In this document: positions 16,382 to 26,208 of the stretch, piece by piece
Numbering within the stretch: position 1 is the first letter of the stretch
Layout: the number at the start of each line of letters is the position of its first letter
Origin: Gammaproteobacteria bacterium CG11_big_fil_rev_8_21_14_0_20_46_22
GTDB taxonomy: Bacteria > Pseudomonadota > Gammaproteobacteria > UBA12402
Direction of reading: 5' to 3'
NCBI GenBank assembly: GCA_002796245.1
Contig: PCWT01000031.1
Location: 11,139 to 51,884, forward strand
Length of the DNA: 40,746 nt
Notes under the pieces: model-generated
Database searches by the model: none
What the model was told of the DNA's origin: nothing
The model's input: only the letters and a program-made list of their open reading frames with translations
Translations under genes and position numbers: made by a program

Positions 16382-16390
16382 CGTGGAAAA

Positions 16391-17512
16391 TTAATCGTTA
16401 AGAGAATCTAAGTGTATTACAACGCGTTTATGAATCAAGTCTTTTTCTTTGCGGCGCGTGATATCGTCGACTTTACCCGCTAGCTGCCCGCACGCAGCAT
16501 CAATATCCTCGCCGCGTGTTCTGCGAGTCGTGGTGATAATGCCCTGCTCCACCAAAACATCACGAAAGGCTAAAATCTGCTTACGATCAGAACATTGGTA
16601 CAAGGTATTGGGAAACGGGTTAAATGGAATTAAATTTACCTTGCAGGGCACGCGTTTTAAAAGGTTTGCAAGCTCGCGGGCTTGCTCAAGGCTGTCGTTC
16701 ACCCCTTTGAGCATCACGTATTCCATCGTAACTTTGCGCCGACGCTCTTGATCAAAATAGGTTTCACAAAAAGCCAAGAGCGCTTTGAGCGGGTATTTTT
16801 TATTGATGGGCACCAATACATCGCGAAGCGCATCGGTCGGCGCATGCAGTGACAGCGCAAGTGCCACATCCGTGTCTTCTTTCAATTTTTTCATGGCGGG
16901 CAATACGCCTGAGGTGCTCAAGGTTACACGGTATTTCGACAAGCCATAAGCTAAATCATGGCGCATGATTTTCATGGCTTTTACGACAGGCTCGTAATTG
17001 AGCAAAGGCTCACCCATGCCCATCATTACCACGTTCGTGACCTTTTTATCGTGCTTGCCGTTATCATCGGACAACTCGCGCACCGCCAGCCACACTTGAC
17101 CGATGATTTCACCCAAACTTAAATTGCGGTTAAACCCTTGCCTGGCCGTTGAGCAAAAGCTGCAATTCAAACCACAGCCCACTTGTGATGACACACACAG
17201 CGTACCGCGATCATCTTCGGGGATATAGACCATTTCAAAGGCGTTTTTATCATCGAGCTCTAAAAGCCACTTCTCAGTGCCATCGCTGGCAAATTGATGC
17301 GTAATGATCTTAGGTGCAGCAATATGAGTTTTTGCTTTAAGCAGCGCGCGCAGCGGTTTGCTGATATTGCTCATTTTGTCGAAATCGGTTTCGCCGAATT
17401 GATGAATCCATTGAAACAATTGTTTCGCACGAAACGGTTTCTCGCCCAAGCTTTGAAGCCAAGCAGCAAGCCCCTCAAGGTCGAAGTTTAAGAGATTGAC
17501 TGTGTTTGACAT
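16391..17512 (-). CDS. rlmN: Dual-specificity RNA methyltransferase RlmN
   Basis: RlmN is a radical-SAM enzyme that methylates C2 of A2503 in 23S rRNA and A37 of some tRNAs. The radical-SAM motif is C113-xxx-C117-xx-C120 (GCGLNCSFC). [11 protein letters not shown] near residue 165 is the SAM-binding GEP motif. The C-terminal catalytic cysteine lies in DAACGQL near residue 345. The 373-residue length is normal. The TPR lipoprotein gene follows. Upstream are ~390 bp of repeats before ndk. Confidence 0.97.
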   Translation of the reverse strand: MSNTVNLLNFDLEGLAAWLQSLGEKPFRAKQLFQWIHQFGETDFDKMSNISKPLRALLKAKTHIAAPKIITHQFASDGTEKWLLELDDKNAFEMVYIPEDDRGTLCVSSQVGCGLNCSFCSTARQGFNRNLSLGEIIGQVWLAVRELSDDNGKHDKKVTNVVMMGMGEPLLNYEPVVKAMKIMRHDLAYGLSKYRVTLSTSGVLPAMKKLKEDTDVALALSLHAPTDALRDVLVPINKKYPLKALLAFCETYFDQERRRKVTMEYVMLKGVNDSLEQARELANLLKRVPCKVNLIPFNPFPNTLYQCSDRKQILAFRDVLVEQGIITTTRRTRGEDIDAACGQLAGKVDDITRRKEKDLIHKRVVIHLDSLND

Positions 17513-17559
17513 GATGAAGCTTTAACTCGTTTTAAATATCGATTGTGGATACAGGAACC

Positions 17560-17643
17560 GTCTTTGCGAGGAGCGTAGCGACGCGGCAATCTCCAGGTTA
17601 ATTCAAAAGATTGCCACGCTCACTGGCGTTCGCTCGCAATGAC
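17560..17643. repeat. GCGAGGAG-type palindromic repeat, copy 2
   Basis: This is a full 84-bp copy from GTCTTTGCGAGGAGCG to CGTTCGCTCGCAATGAC. The ends are imperfect inverted repeats and an inner GGCAATCT/AGATTGCC pair adds a second stem. It lies 37 bp before the next copy. Confidence 0.9.
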
Positions 17644-17657
17644 ATTATCATAAAATG

Positions 17658-17764
17658 TAGCAACCGCCTTGGGTAGCAACGTCTTTGCGAGGAGCGTAGC
17701 GACGCGGCAATCTCCAGGTTAATTCAAAAGATTGCCACGCTCACTGGCGTTCGCTCGCAATGAC
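17658..17764. repeat. GCGAGGAG-type palindromic repeat, copy 3, with leader
   Basis: The 84-bp core (17681-17764) appears identical to copy 2 and is preceded by the leader GTAGCAACCGCC...GGGTAGCAAC. The same leader occurs in copies 1 and 5, so it is part of the longer element. The tandem arrangement suggests local duplication. Confidence 0.9.
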
Positions 17765-17778
17765 ATTAGCCATACAAT

Positions 17779-17881
17779 GCAGCCTGGATTGATCCGCCGT
17801 TGCACTGTAAGTGCCACGGCGAGAGATAATCCGGGTTTTATTCCCCGGGTTATCCTCGCTTTGCTCGTCAAGCCAGGCTAC
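17779..17881. repeat. REP palindrome, diverged full copy
   Basis: It starts GCAGCCTGGATTGA and ends AAGCCAGGCTAC, with a central TAATCCGGG...CCCGGGTTATCC. It sits directly after the tandem repeats and 25 bp past the ndk stop. The stretch 17513-17906 thus consists almost wholly of repeats. Confidence 0.75.
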
Positions 17882-17906
17882 AACTCAAATTAAGGGCTAC
17901 AAAAAA

Positions 17907-18338
17907 TTACCGTGTGCGCGCACACAATTCATCAGCCGCAAAGAAGAACGCAATCTCTTCTTTGGCGGTGTCAGCGGCATCCGAACCGTGGACAGCATTC
18001 TCACCAATGCTATCAGCAAAGTTACGGCGTATTGTGCCCTCGGCCGCTTCGGCTGGATTCGTTGCGCCCATAATTTCACGGTTTTTCATGATGGCGTTAT
18101 CGCCTTCCAAAACCTGCACGACCACAGGGCCGGAAATCATGAAATCCACCAGGTCATTGAAGAACGGACGCTCTTTGTGTACCGCATAAAAGCCTTCGGC
18201 TTGCTCGCGCGATAGATGCATCATTTTCGCGGCCACCACTTTCAAGCCACCTTTTTCAAAGCGTGCGATGATCTCGCCGATCACATTTTTCGCCACAGCA
18301 TCGGGCTTGATGATAGATAAAGTACGTTCAGTTGCCAT
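17907..18338 (-). CDS. ndk: Nucleoside diphosphate kinase
   Basis: Ndk moves the terminal phosphate from ATP to other nucleoside diphosphates through a phospho-histidine. The active-site H117 lies in the signature NAVHGSD, and the N-terminus [15 protein letters not shown] is typical. The 143-residue length is standard for the bacterial enzyme. It is separated from the upstream permease gene by 98 bp, in which a TACAAT -10-like box (18373-18378, minus) is seen but no good -35. Confidence 0.98.
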   Translation of the reverse strand: MATERTLSIIKPDAVAKNVIGEIIARFEKGGLKVVAAKMMHLSREQAEGFYAVHKERPFFNDLVDFMISGPVVVQVLEGDNAIMKNREIMGATNPAEAAEGTIRRNFADSIGENAVHGSDAADTAKEEIAFFFAADELCARTR

Positions 18339-18436
18339 AATTATTCACCCAGTTTGTTCAAAAATCGGGCGCATTGTACCGGCAAATAGATCAAAAGGCC
18401 AGCGAAGCTCGCAAAGATCAGCCAAAAATGAACACG

Positions 18437-19996
18437 TCAATCTTCCAGGACCGCAAGTTCGGCAGGGTCGATAGGCCCGCTTCTGGAGGCATACGCCCAA
18501 ATGAAGATGGCCAGACTAAACAAGGCGATCACGAGAAAATCCCAGCCAAACGTCAGAACATTACGCCCCGAAAAGGCGCCAAAATAAGAGATGAGCCCCA
18601 AACCGGCTAAATAAAACAGCAGCCAAACACCGTGCCTGAAATCAAAGCCCTTAAGCACACCACGATTGGACACCAGCAAAACAACATATCCAATACCAAT
18701 CACCAACAGCATTTTGGAAATCACCGGCCAGCCTGTCCAATACACAATTAAATTACAAATATAAAAGGCAAGAAAACTCAACAATGCAGCACAGGGCAAG
18801 CGAAATGGCCGGTGTTGATTCGGTAATTTTGTGCGTAGCGTCACCAGCGCTATCGGGCCAATGGCGTAGGACAACACAAAGCATGACACCAAAAAGCTCA
18901 CCATTTTTTGCCAACCGGGAAACGGCGCGAAAAACACCATGCCGACCGCAAAATTGAGCCAGATTGCTTTGTGCGGCATATGCTGCTTATTCAGCGCTTG
19001 TAAAAACTTCGGCATATACCCATTTTGACTCATGGCGTAATTCAAGCGGGCCGTTGAAGCGGTATAAATAAAGCCCGTACCCAACGGTGAAATCACCGCG
19101 TCGATATACAATAACTTCACAAAGCCTAAAAAGCCGAGCATTGTTAACAAACCGGCCACAGGACCTGCGTCATCGCTAAAACTTAAGGCATGCCAACCGT
19201 TAGCAATCGAGCTGCCGGGTATGGCGGCCACAAACGCGATCTGCAACAAGACAAACATCACAATACAAAAGAAAATTGCCCCTAACACCGACCAAGGAAT
19301 GGCACGCTGTGGATTTTTAGCTTCGCCCGCTAGTTGAATGGCCGGGCTATAACCAATGAAGGAAAAAATCACACCCGCTTCTGGCAAGGCATGCAGCAAG
19401 CCTTTAATGCCGCCGGCAAAAAAGCCATGGCTGACAAAATTTTGTGGATGAAACCGTGCAGTAAGCAATACGATAATAGTGATGACAGGAATCGCGAGTT
19501 TCCAAATAATCACCGTGTTATTCGTTTTGGAAAACACTTTAGCGCCCAAGGTATTCACATAACACATGATGAGCATCACGATGGCGGCCACAACACCGCC
19601 CTGCGCAGTTAGAGTATGCCCAACGCCGCTAGGATCAGCCTGCATAAGCCAAGGAATATACGTTGACGCGTATTGCAGCATGGCCATGGTTTCAATGGGC
19701 GCGACCACCACAGCAGCCAGCCAGGCAACCCACGTTAGTGTAAAGCTCGAAAACGAACCGTGGCTGAATTGCACAAAACGTGCCATTGCGCCAGAAAAGG
19801 GTAACATCGCCGCAAGCTCTGAAAACGTGAGCGCAATAATCATCATCAAAACACCGCCAACCACCCAAGCGATGAAGGCCGAAGGGCCGGCAAATTGTGC
19901 TGCATACAAAGGGCCGAATAACCAACCAGAACCCACCATACCACCGATGGCCATGAACAAAAGAGATAAGGCGCTAAAGCGGCGCTGAACGGGCAT
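18437..19996 (-). CDS. APC-superfamily amino acid permease
   Basis: The protein has ~519 residues and about 12 membrane segments and belongs to the amino acid-polyamine-organocation superfamily. The diagnostic first-helix motif is GGMVGSGWLFGP. FSFIGYSPAIQLAGEAKNPQRAIPW near residue 240 is the conserved helix 6 region and its following loop. The substrate cannot be read from the sequence. The ATG at 19996 (MPVQRRFS) is preferred to an upstream start at 20104, because AGGA lies ~8 bp before it and the extension has no family features. It follows the small membrane protein and usp genes and may share clpB-operon transcription. Confidence 0.88.
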   Translation of the reverse strand: MPVQRRFSALSLLFMAIGGMVGSGWLFGPLYAAQFAGPSAFIAWVVGGVLMMIIALTFSELAAMLPFSGAMARFVQFSHGSFSSFTLTWVAWLAAVVVAPIETMAMLQYASTYIPWLMQADPSGVGHTLTAQGGVVAAIVMLIMCYVNTLGAKVFSKTNNTVIIWKLAIPVITIIVLLTARFHPQNFVSHGFFAGGIKGLLHALPEAGVIFSFIGYSPAIQLAGEAKNPQRAIPWSVLGAIFFCIVMFVLLQIAFVAAIPGSSIANGWHALSFSDDAGPVAGLLTMLGFLGFVKLLYIDAVISPLGTGFIYTASTARLNYAMSQNGYMPKFLQALNKQHMPHKAIWLNFAVGMVFFAPFPGWQKMVSFLVSCFVLSYAIGPIALVTLRTKLPNQHRPFRLPCAALLSFLAFYICNLIVYWTGWPVISKMLLVIGIGYVVLLVSNRGVLKGFDFRHGVWLLFYLAGLGLISYFGAFSGRNVLTFGWDFLVIALFSLAIFIWAYASRSGPIDPAELAVLED

Positions 19997-20015
19997 GGAT
20001 TTTCCTACACTTTTT

Positions 20016-20225
20016 TTATTTAAAAATTCGGCGCTGCTTACGTTTTCGAGTACGGGCGCCGATAATGAACAAGACAAACGCAAGAAAATAACCGGCCACA
20101 ACACGGTATAAAAGATAAATGGCGAGCTGGTGCGGTAGCTTGATAAGCAACACCAAATAGTAGGTGGCCATCACAAAGAAAAAGGCGCTGAATAAAAACA
20201 GCGCCCATGTCCAGAACTTACGCAT
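20016..20225 (-). CDS. Small two-helix membrane protein
   Basis: About 69 residues with two hydrophobic helices (WTWALFLFSAFFFVMATYYLV and RVVAGYFLAFVLFIIGA) and a very basic tail (RTRKRKQRRIFK). No family recognised. The start at 20225 overlaps the 3' end of the usp gene by 8 bp, and a TTG at 20234 is an alternative. The tight packing between usp and the permease suggests joint expression. Confidence 0.7.
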   Translation of the reverse strand: MRKFWTWALFLFSAFFFVMATYYLVLLIKLPHQLAIYLLYRVVAGYFLAFVLFIIGARTRKRKQRRIFK

Positions 20226-20649
20226 CCTGATCAACCCTGAAGGTCAAGACATCGCACTTCGCGTTATGGATAATCGCATTCGCCGTAGAACCCAACACAC
20301 CCAAGAATAGATGCTTGTGTGTACCGACAACAATCAAGTCCACCTTGCCCTCTTCGGCTTTTCCAAGGATTTGCACTTTTGCAGGCCCCATATCCACAGA
20401 GATATTCGCAGGGTCTATGCCAAATTCATCAGCCAGCTTAGCCAACTGTTTTTTGGCTTCTTCATACAGCTCAGATTCAATATCATTGGGCGCAACAAAG
20501 GCATACCCATAACCCGGCAAGGGCTCAACAACATGAATCAAACTGACTTTCGCGCCGAACAAGGCCGCCATTTCTTTGGCATGCGCAACCACTTTCTCAC
20601 TGTTTTCCGCCAAATCCACCGCGGCCAGTACATGTGCGTAACGTTTCAT
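20218..20649 (-). CDS. Universal stress protein (UspA family)
   Basis: The 143-residue single-domain protein is UspA-like: MKRYAHVLAAVDLAENSEKV at the first strand, LIHVVEP at the second, and the C-terminal VDLIVVGTHKH...GVLGSTANAIIHNAKCDVL. The last block resembles the G-x2-G-x9-G-(S/T) nucleotide motif but is incomplete, as in E. coli UspA, which does not bind ATP well. It starts 11 bp after clpB and probably shares its stress-induced transcript. Confidence 0.92.
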   Translation of the reverse strand: MKRYAHVLAAVDLAENSEKVVAHAKEMAALFGAKVSLIHVVEPLPGYGYAFVAPNDIESELYEEAKKQLAKLADEFGIDPANISVDMGPAKVQILGKAEEGKVDLIVVGTHKHLFLGVLGSTANAIIHNAKCDVLTFRVDQDA

Positions 20650-20660
20650 AATTTCCCCCT

Positions 20661-23234
20661 TTACCCTTTTTCAAACACCAATGTTTTATCTTTTAGCTTA
20701 AGTTTGATGGTGTCGCCCGCTTGAAATACGCCTTTGAGCAAAGCATTGGCCAATGGGTTTTCAATGGCTTGCTGAATTTCGCGCTTCAGCGGCCTTGCGC
20801 CATACACCGGGTCAAACCCCGCTTTAGCGACAGTGTGCAGGGCTTCATCGCTAATTTCAAGGGTAATTTCTTTCTGCGCCAAGCGTTTTCGAAGGCCATC
20901 GAGCTGAATGGTCGCAATCGCATCAATCTGGGCTTGGTCCAGCGCATGAAAGACGACGGTATCATCGATACGGTTAACAAACTCAGGCCTAAAGTGTTGT
21001 GAAACCACCTCCATCACAGCCGACTTCATCGTCTCATACGGCTCGCCGGCCATGGCTTGAATGCGATCAGAGCCTAAGTTTGAGGTCATCACAATCACGG
21101 TGTTGCGAAAATCGACGGTACGCCCCTGACCATCCGTTAAGCGACCATCATCCAACACTTGAAGCAAAATATTAAACACATCGGGGTGGGCTTTTTCCAC
21201 CTCATCCAGCAAAACCAAAGAATACGGTTTGCGGCGCACATGCTCGGTCAAATAACCGCCCTCTTCGTAGCCCACGTAGCCTGGCGGTGCTCCGACCAAA
21301 CGCGCCACGGCATGTTTTTCCATAAACTCCGACATATCGATACGTACCATGGCATCGTCTGCGTCAAACAAAAACTCGGTCAAACTTTTGCAGAGCTCGG
21401 TTTTACCCACACCGGTTGGACCCAAAAATAAAAACGATCCAATCGGCCGTTTAGGGTCAGACAATCCAGCCCGTGAGCGACGAATGGCATTGGCCACCAC
21501 CTCCACCGCTTCATTTTGACCCACCACACGTTTGTGCAGAAAATCTTCCATCTGCAAGAGCTTTTCTTTTTCGCCTTCTAAAAGCTTGCTCACAGGAATG
21601 TGGGTCCAACGCGACACCACATCGGCAATTTCTTCGGCTGTCACACGGTTTCGAATCATGTGTGTTTCTTTGGGCTCGCTATGTTCAGCTGAGGCCAATT
21701 GTTTTTCAAGCTCGGGTAATTTGCCGTATTGGATTTCAGCCATTTTACTCAAATCACCTTGGCGACGCGCGTTTTCCATGTCTTGGCGCGCAAGCTCTAT
21801 CGCCTCTTTAATATGGCGCGTGCCTTTTAGCGAGGCTTTTTCAGACTGCCAGACCTCGTTTAAATCACTGTATTCTTTTTCCAGCGTTTTGATTTGGTCA
21901 CTTAAATCGCCTAAACGTTTTTTCGACGCTTCATCGTCTTCTTTTTTCAGTGCTTCGCGCTCCATTTTAAGCTGAATCAAACGACGGTCGAGCTTGTCCA
22001 AGGTTTCCGGTTTGGAGTCGATTTCAATACGAATACGGCTGGCCGCTTCATCGATGAGGTCAATCGCTTTATCCGGCAATTGACGATCCGTAATGTAGCG
22101 ATGCGATAAGGTGACCGCCGCGATAATCGCAGGGTCTGTGATTTGCACGCCATGGTGCAACTCATAACGCTCTTTCAAACCGCGCAGGATCGCAATCGCA
22201 TCTTCTGTGCTGGGCTCATCCACCATCACTTTTTGGAAACGACGTTCAAGCGCGGCATCTTTCTCCAAATACTGGCGGTATTCGTCTAAGGTGGTCGCGC
22301 CAATACAGTGAAGTTCGCCGCGCGCTAAAGCTGGCTTTAACATATTGCCCGCATCCATCGCGCCATCGGCTTTACCGGCACCAACCATGGTGTGGATTTC
22401 ATCGATAAATAAAATCACCTGACCTTCTTGCTTAGCCAAATCATTCAGCACGGCTTTCAAGCGCTCTTCAAACTCACCACGAAATTTCGCACCGGCAATG
22501 AGTGCGCCCATATCTAAAGACAAAACCCGCTTATTACGCAAACCTTCAGAGACTTCGCCGTTGATAATACGCTGCGCCAAGCCTTCGACGATCGCGGTTT
22601 TACCCACACCCGGCTCACCAATCAACACAGGATTATTTTTGGTACGACGCTGCAAAACTTGAATCACACGGCGAATAATATCATCACGACCAATCACAGG
22701 GTCGAGCTTGTTGTTACGCGCGCGCTCGGTTAAATCAACGGTGTATTTATCCAACGCTTGGCGTTGATCTTCTGCCGAAGCATCGTTGACAGTCTCACCC
22801 TGGCGGACATTATCAATCGCGGCTTGCAATTTTTTCTTATCAAGACCGGCACGTTTTAGCAAGTCAGCCAAGCTGCCCCCAGCTTCCATGACGGCAAGCA
22901 CAAATAATTCGCTAGAGATAAACTGGTCTTTTTGCTTCGTGGCCAGTTGATCGCATACATTCAAGACACGACCCAATTCATTCGAGACATGAATATCCCC
23001 GGGCGTGCCTTGCACTTTCGGCAGCGCATTCACGCTCTCCGTCACCTTGCTGCGCAAGTTCGCCACGTTCACACCCGCCAGGGTGAGCACATGCCCTACC
23101 GTACTGGTTTGATCGTCTAAAAACACCTGCATTAAATGCACAGGCTCGATAAAGCCGCTGTCTTTGGATAGCGCCAGCGATTGTGCATCGCTTAAGGCTT
23201 GTTGAAATTTACTGGTAAATTTATCAATTCGCAT
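20661..23234 (-). CDS. clpB: Protein disaggregase ClpB
   Basis: ClpB is a hexameric AAA+ disaggregase that works with DnaK. The 857 residues equal the E. coli length. In order: N domain (1-~145), AAA-1 with Walker A GEPGVGKT (~206) and Walker [11 protein letters not shown], the coiled-coil M domain (~400-530), and AAA-2 with Walker A GPTGVGKT (~605) and [14 protein letters not shown]. There is no IGL/IGF loop for ClpP binding, as expected. An AAGGAG ribosome binding site precedes the ATG and a sigma-32-type promoter lies upstream. Confidence 0.98.
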   Translation of the reverse strand: MRIDKFTSKFQQALSDAQSLALSKDSGFIEPVHLMQVFLDDQTSTVGHVLTLAGVNVANLRSKVTESVNALPKVQGTPGDIHVSNELGRVLNVCDQLATKQKDQFISSELFVLAVMEAGGSLADLLKRAGLDKKKLQAAIDNVRQGETVNDASAEDQRQALDKYTVDLTERARNNKLDPVIGRDDIIRRVIQVLQRRTKNNPVLIGEPGVGKTAIVEGLAQRIINGEVSEGLRNKRVLSLDMGALIAGAKFRGEFEERLKAVLNDLAKQEGQVILFIDEIHTMVGAGKADGAMDAGNMLKPALARGELHCIGATTLDEYRQYLEKDAALERRFQKVMVDEPSTEDAIAILRGLKERYELHHGVQITDPAIIAAVTLSHRYITDRQLPDKAIDLIDEAASRIRIEIDSKPETLDKLDRRLIQLKMEREALKKEDDEASKKRLGDLSDQIKTLEKEYSDLNEVWQSEKASLKGTRHIKEAIELARQDMENARRQGDLSKMAEIQYGKLPELEKQLASAEHSEPKETHMIRNRVTAEEIADVVSRWTHIPVSKLLEGEKEKLLQMEDFLHKRVVGQNEAVEVVANAIRRSRAGLSDPKRPIGSFLFLGPTGVGKTELCKSLTEFLFDADDAMVRIDMSEFMEKHAVARLVGAPPGYVGYEEGGYLTEHVRRKPYSLVLLDEVEKAHPDVFNILLQVLDDGRLTDGQGRTVDFRNTVIVMTSNLGSDRIQAMAGEPYETMKSAVMEVVSQHFRPEFVNRIDDTVVFHALDQAQIDAIATIQLDGLRKRLAQKEITLEISDEALHTVAKAGFDPVYGARPLKREIQQAIENPLANALLKGVFQAGDTIKLKLKDKTLVFEKG

Positions 23235-23275
23235 TGTGTTGCTCCTTGCCGAATCGTTACATTCTATTACTTATA

Positions 23276-23303
23276 AGATGGTGGTGAATTGACAAAAATC
23301 AAG
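23276..23303 (-). promoter_or_regulatory. Heat-shock (sigma-32) promoter of clpB
   Basis: On the minus strand CTTGAT (23298-23303) is followed after 14 bp by CACCATCT (23276-23283). The sigma-32 consensus is CTTGAA and CCCCATNT, so only one base differs in each box. The predicted start lies ~35 bp before the clpB ATG. Confidence 0.7.
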
Positions 23304-23334
23304 TGGAATTGTGATTTTAACACCACCTAGTACC

Positions 23335-23418
23335 GTCTTTGCGAGGAGCGTAGCGACGAAGCAATCTCCAGGTTAATTCAAAAGATTGCCACGCTCACTA
23401 TCGTTCGCTCGCAATGAC
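23335..23418. repeat. GCGAGGAG-type palindromic repeat, copy 4
   Basis: Full 84-bp copy between the clpB promoter and the end of the MFS gene. A few changes (GAAGCAATC, CTATCGTTC) separate it from copies 2 and 3. Confidence 0.9.
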
Positions 23419-23433
23419 ATTGACCAGAAACCG

Positions 23434-24729
23434 CTAATCCACCGAAGCACATCGCGTTTCTTTCAAGAAAAACGCGAGGCACAAGGCGACTAAAAACACC
23501 GCAGGTAATAACCAAATCGCCACCTGAAAATTATGCGCGGTATAAACCGGCACGCCATGGTTGCGTGCGCCATCCCACGTCAGGTCAATCAGCCAACCAA
23601 ACACGGGTTGAAAAAGACCGGCTGACATCACTAACATACACGTTAAACCTTCTGCCGTGGTTGTAATTTTTCGTGGGTTACTCTCGACAATCAAAGGATA
23701 GGTAATCACCTGTACACCAGACAGTAAACCCAACAAGAAAAACAGCACCATTAGGCCCGGTATGGATAAATGCGTATCCAGAATAATCCAAAGCATAATG
23801 AGCAAGGTTAAAATCGCGCCTAAAATCATCGGCAATTTACGCCGCGCTAACTTATCGGAAATAAAACCCATCAACGGTGAGCCGACGATCATCCCTAAGA
23901 AAATCATCTGTGTGATATTCGTGGTTTGTATATGCGACAAGCCGTGTACATGCATTAAATACAAGCTACCCCAGGCAGCGCCCAAAATAATCACCGGAAA
24001 ACTTAAAAAATTCGTGAACAAACCCGCCAACCAATTTTGTGGGTTTTTCAAGGCCATGGCAAAACTCGTCCAGAACCCCAGTGCTTTTAACTGCTGGCGC
24101 TCTTCGATTTGGGCTTCACGAATGCTGGAAGGATAATCACGTACGCACAAAGCGATAATCACAATAAAAAACACGCCAAGTGTCGCATTAATCGTTACCG
24201 CATGACGCCAACCGACTGCATGGACCATCAACGCCAGCGGGGTTTGCGCGAGCATGCCGCCCGCCATGGCCATGGTCACCACCAAGCCAATGACCAGCGC
24301 GATTTTATTCGGCGGGAACCAACGTGAGGCTAAGCGCACCGCACTTAGCATACAAAACGTACTGCCCATGCCCGTGATTAAACGAAAGAAGCCGGCCAGT
24401 TCTAAACTACTGGAAAAGGCGAATAGATAGGTACATATCACACAAGTGGTGATCGCAGTAAGGAGCAAGCGACGCGTGGAAAATCGATCGAGTAAAATGC
24501 CTGCCGGAATCAGAAACAGCACATTACCGTAAAAATACATCGCGGATAAATTGCCGAGTGCTGCTGCGTTGACCTTGTAGCTTGCAATCAAGCTTGGGGC
24601 AATCGCGTTAAACATATTCATTTGAATGAATTCAAAGAAAAAGAACAAGGCCGCGGTTAATACCACCACCCAAGATCGCCACGAATAGGCGAAGTGGCGA
24701 TGATGCGGCGTGGTGCTAATATGAGCCAT
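23434..24729 (-). CDS. MFS transporter, Pht-like (second of a pair)
   Basis: This 431-residue, 12-helix major facilitator resembles the Legionella Pht family (phagosomal transporters for amino acids or nucleosides) and the anion:cation symporter group. Features include FFFFEFIQMNMFNAI in helix 1, PAGILLDRFSTRRLLLT as the loop 2-3 motif and RLASRWFPPNKIALVIG in loop 4-5. The ATG follows the stop of the upstream paralogue directly (TAAATG), with AGGAG as ribosome binding site, so the pair is coupled. Substrate unknown; an amino acid or a host metabolite is possible. Confidence 0.85.
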   Translation of the reverse strand: MAHISTTPHHRHFAYSWRSWVVVLTAALFFFFEFIQMNMFNAIAPSLIASYKVNAAALGNLSAMYFYGNVLFLIPAGILLDRFSTRRLLLTAITTCVICTYLFAFSSSLELAGFFRLITGMGSTFCMLSAVRLASRWFPPNKIALVIGLVVTMAMAGGMLAQTPLALMVHAVGWRHAVTINATLGVFFIVIIALCVRDYPSSIREAQIEERQQLKALGFWTSFAMALKNPQNWLAGLFTNFLSFPVIILGAAWGSLYLMHVHGLSHIQTTNITQMIFLGMIVGSPLMGFISDKLARRKLPMILGAILTLLIMLWIILDTHLSIPGLMVLFFLLGLLSGVQVITYPLIVESNPRKITTTAEGLTCMLVMSAGLFQPVFGWLIDLTWDGARNHGVPVYTAHNFQVAIWLLPAVFLVALCLAFFLKETRCASVD

Positions 24730-26052
24730 TTAATACTCCTGGTTATTGCTGTGATCACTACTCAAATGTCGGCCGTGTGTTTCGCGCGCGAAGTAACACA
24801 ACACGGTGCCAACGATAAAACTGAAAGGCAAAATCATGAGCGCGACACGAAAGTCAGTCAGGCCATATTGTGGCACACCGGCGATAAGATGATGGGACCA
24901 ATGAAGATCCAACAGCCAACCAAACAGCGGCTGGAAAATCGCAGGGCCCAGCATGATCAATACAGAAGCAAAACCTAACGCACTGCCCGCTAAGCTGTGC
25001 GGATTGCTTTCGGCAATCGCAGGATAGCTGATCACTTGCGAGCTGGTGACAAAACCCAGCAAGAAGTATAAAACCATCAAACCTGTAAAACTTAACTGTG
25101 TATCGAAGATTAAAACGAGCATTAACACCAAAGAAATAAAACCACAGACTTTCATGGGCAACAATCGACGTCCCAGCATATCAGACAGCAAACCTACGGC
25201 CGGACCGCCAAAAATCGTGCCGAAGAAGATCATGCTCGTGACCAAAGAAGCTTGCGTTTGCGACAGCCCAAAGACTTGCGTGAGATACAAACCCGCCCAA
25301 ATCGCGCCTAAAATCATAATCGGCAAATTTAAAAAGCAGGTGTATAAACCAAAATACCAGTTTTGTTTATTTTTAAGTGTGTTGCCAATCATGCGCCAAA
25401 CATTCAAGGAGCGCGCTTGCTTAAGCACCGCTTCTTTCATGCCTTTGGGGTAATCGCTGACATTGATAAAAATAATCGCTGTGAATACGGCGCCAACCAA
25501 GGCATCCACCAACAGCGCGTGGCGCCAACCCAAATGATCAATCAAAAACGTCAGCGGAGTTTGACCGGTCACCCCACCAAGCATGGCCACGGTCACCGTG
25601 ATACCGCTGACCAAAGCTAAACGCCGCGGCGGAAACCATCGTGAGGCCAAACGCAAGCAGCACAGAAACGGAAACGATCCGCCAATACCGGTGATAAAGC
25701 GGCAGATGCTCGCCTGCGCCACACTCTGCGAAAAAGAGAACAACACCGTACCGATCACGCAAGTGACCATGGCGGTGAGAATGATTTTTTTCGTGGAAAA
25801 ACGATCTAGAATCATGCCCGCTGGGAACATGAAGAGTATGTTTGCAATGAAATAGGCTGCCGAAATTTGGCCGGTGGCTGTGGCAGTGACATGAAAAGCG
25901 CGCATCAAACTGGGGTTGATGCTGTTAAACATCATGATCTGCACGAACTCGTAAAAGAAGAACAGCGAGGCACTTAAACACACCAACCAAGCTTTTGCCG
26001 TGGATTTAACAGCGAAGGTCTCGGCGTTTAAGGATGCTTGTGCTGTATTCAT
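24730..26052 (-). CDS. MFS transporter, Pht-like (first of a pair)
   Basis: The 440-residue paralogue of the next gene has the same markers: FFFYEFVQIMMFNSI, PAGMILDRFSTKKIILT and RLASRWFPPRRLALVSG. The clear similarity throughout indicates tandem duplication, with later divergence. Helix 1 begins only after ~20 N-terminal residues. A GAGGAGAGAG ribosome binding site precedes the ATG. It is divergent from the secreted-protein gene at 26209, and the shared 156-bp spacer must hold both promoters. Two transporters in one operon may take up different but related substrates. Confidence 0.85.
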   Translation of the reverse strand: MNTAQASLNAETFAVKSTAKAWLVCLSASLFFFYEFVQIMMFNSINPSLMRAFHVTATATGQISAAYFIANILFMFPAGMILDRFSTKKIILTAMVTCVIGTVLFSFSQSVAQASICRFITGIGGSFPFLCCLRLASRWFPPRRLALVSGITVTVAMLGGVTGQTPLTFLIDHLGWRHALLVDALVGAVFTAIIFINVSDYPKGMKEAVLKQARSLNVWRMIGNTLKNKQNWYFGLYTCFLNLPIMILGAIWAGLYLTQVFGLSQTQASLVTSMIFFGTIFGGPAVGLLSDMLGRRLLPMKVCGFISLVLMLVLIFDTQLSFTGLMVLYFLLGFVTSSQVISYPAIAESNPHSLAGSALGFASVLIMLGPAIFQPLFGWLLDLHWSHHLIAGVPQYGLTDFRVALMILPFSFIVGTVLCYFARETHGRHLSSDHSNNQEY

Positions 26053-26155
26053 TCTCTCTCCTCAAAAGTGCTTGCCAAGCTTTGGGTGCTTCGCTATACT
26101 GAACGTCTTCCCTAAAGAAAGCTATTGATTTTTAAGCGAAATTTCACGCAAAACT

Positions 26156-26184
26156 TTGCAATACTAGCACTTTGACCGTATGCT
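26156..26184 (+). promoter_or_regulatory. Predicted promoter for the gene at 26209
   Basis: TTGCAA (26156-26161) and TATGCT (26179-26184) are 17 bp apart, each matching four of six consensus bases. An AAGGAGAG ribosome binding site follows before the ATG. Confidence 0.45.
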
Positions 26185-26208
26185 TTTCAAGTCGCTCAAG
26201 GAGAGTTT

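Noticed and set aside
17560-17764. Possible CRISPR-like array (two identical units with a spacer)
   Set aside because: Only two 84-bp units, internally palindromic, with further copies scattered singly across the window; no cas genes.
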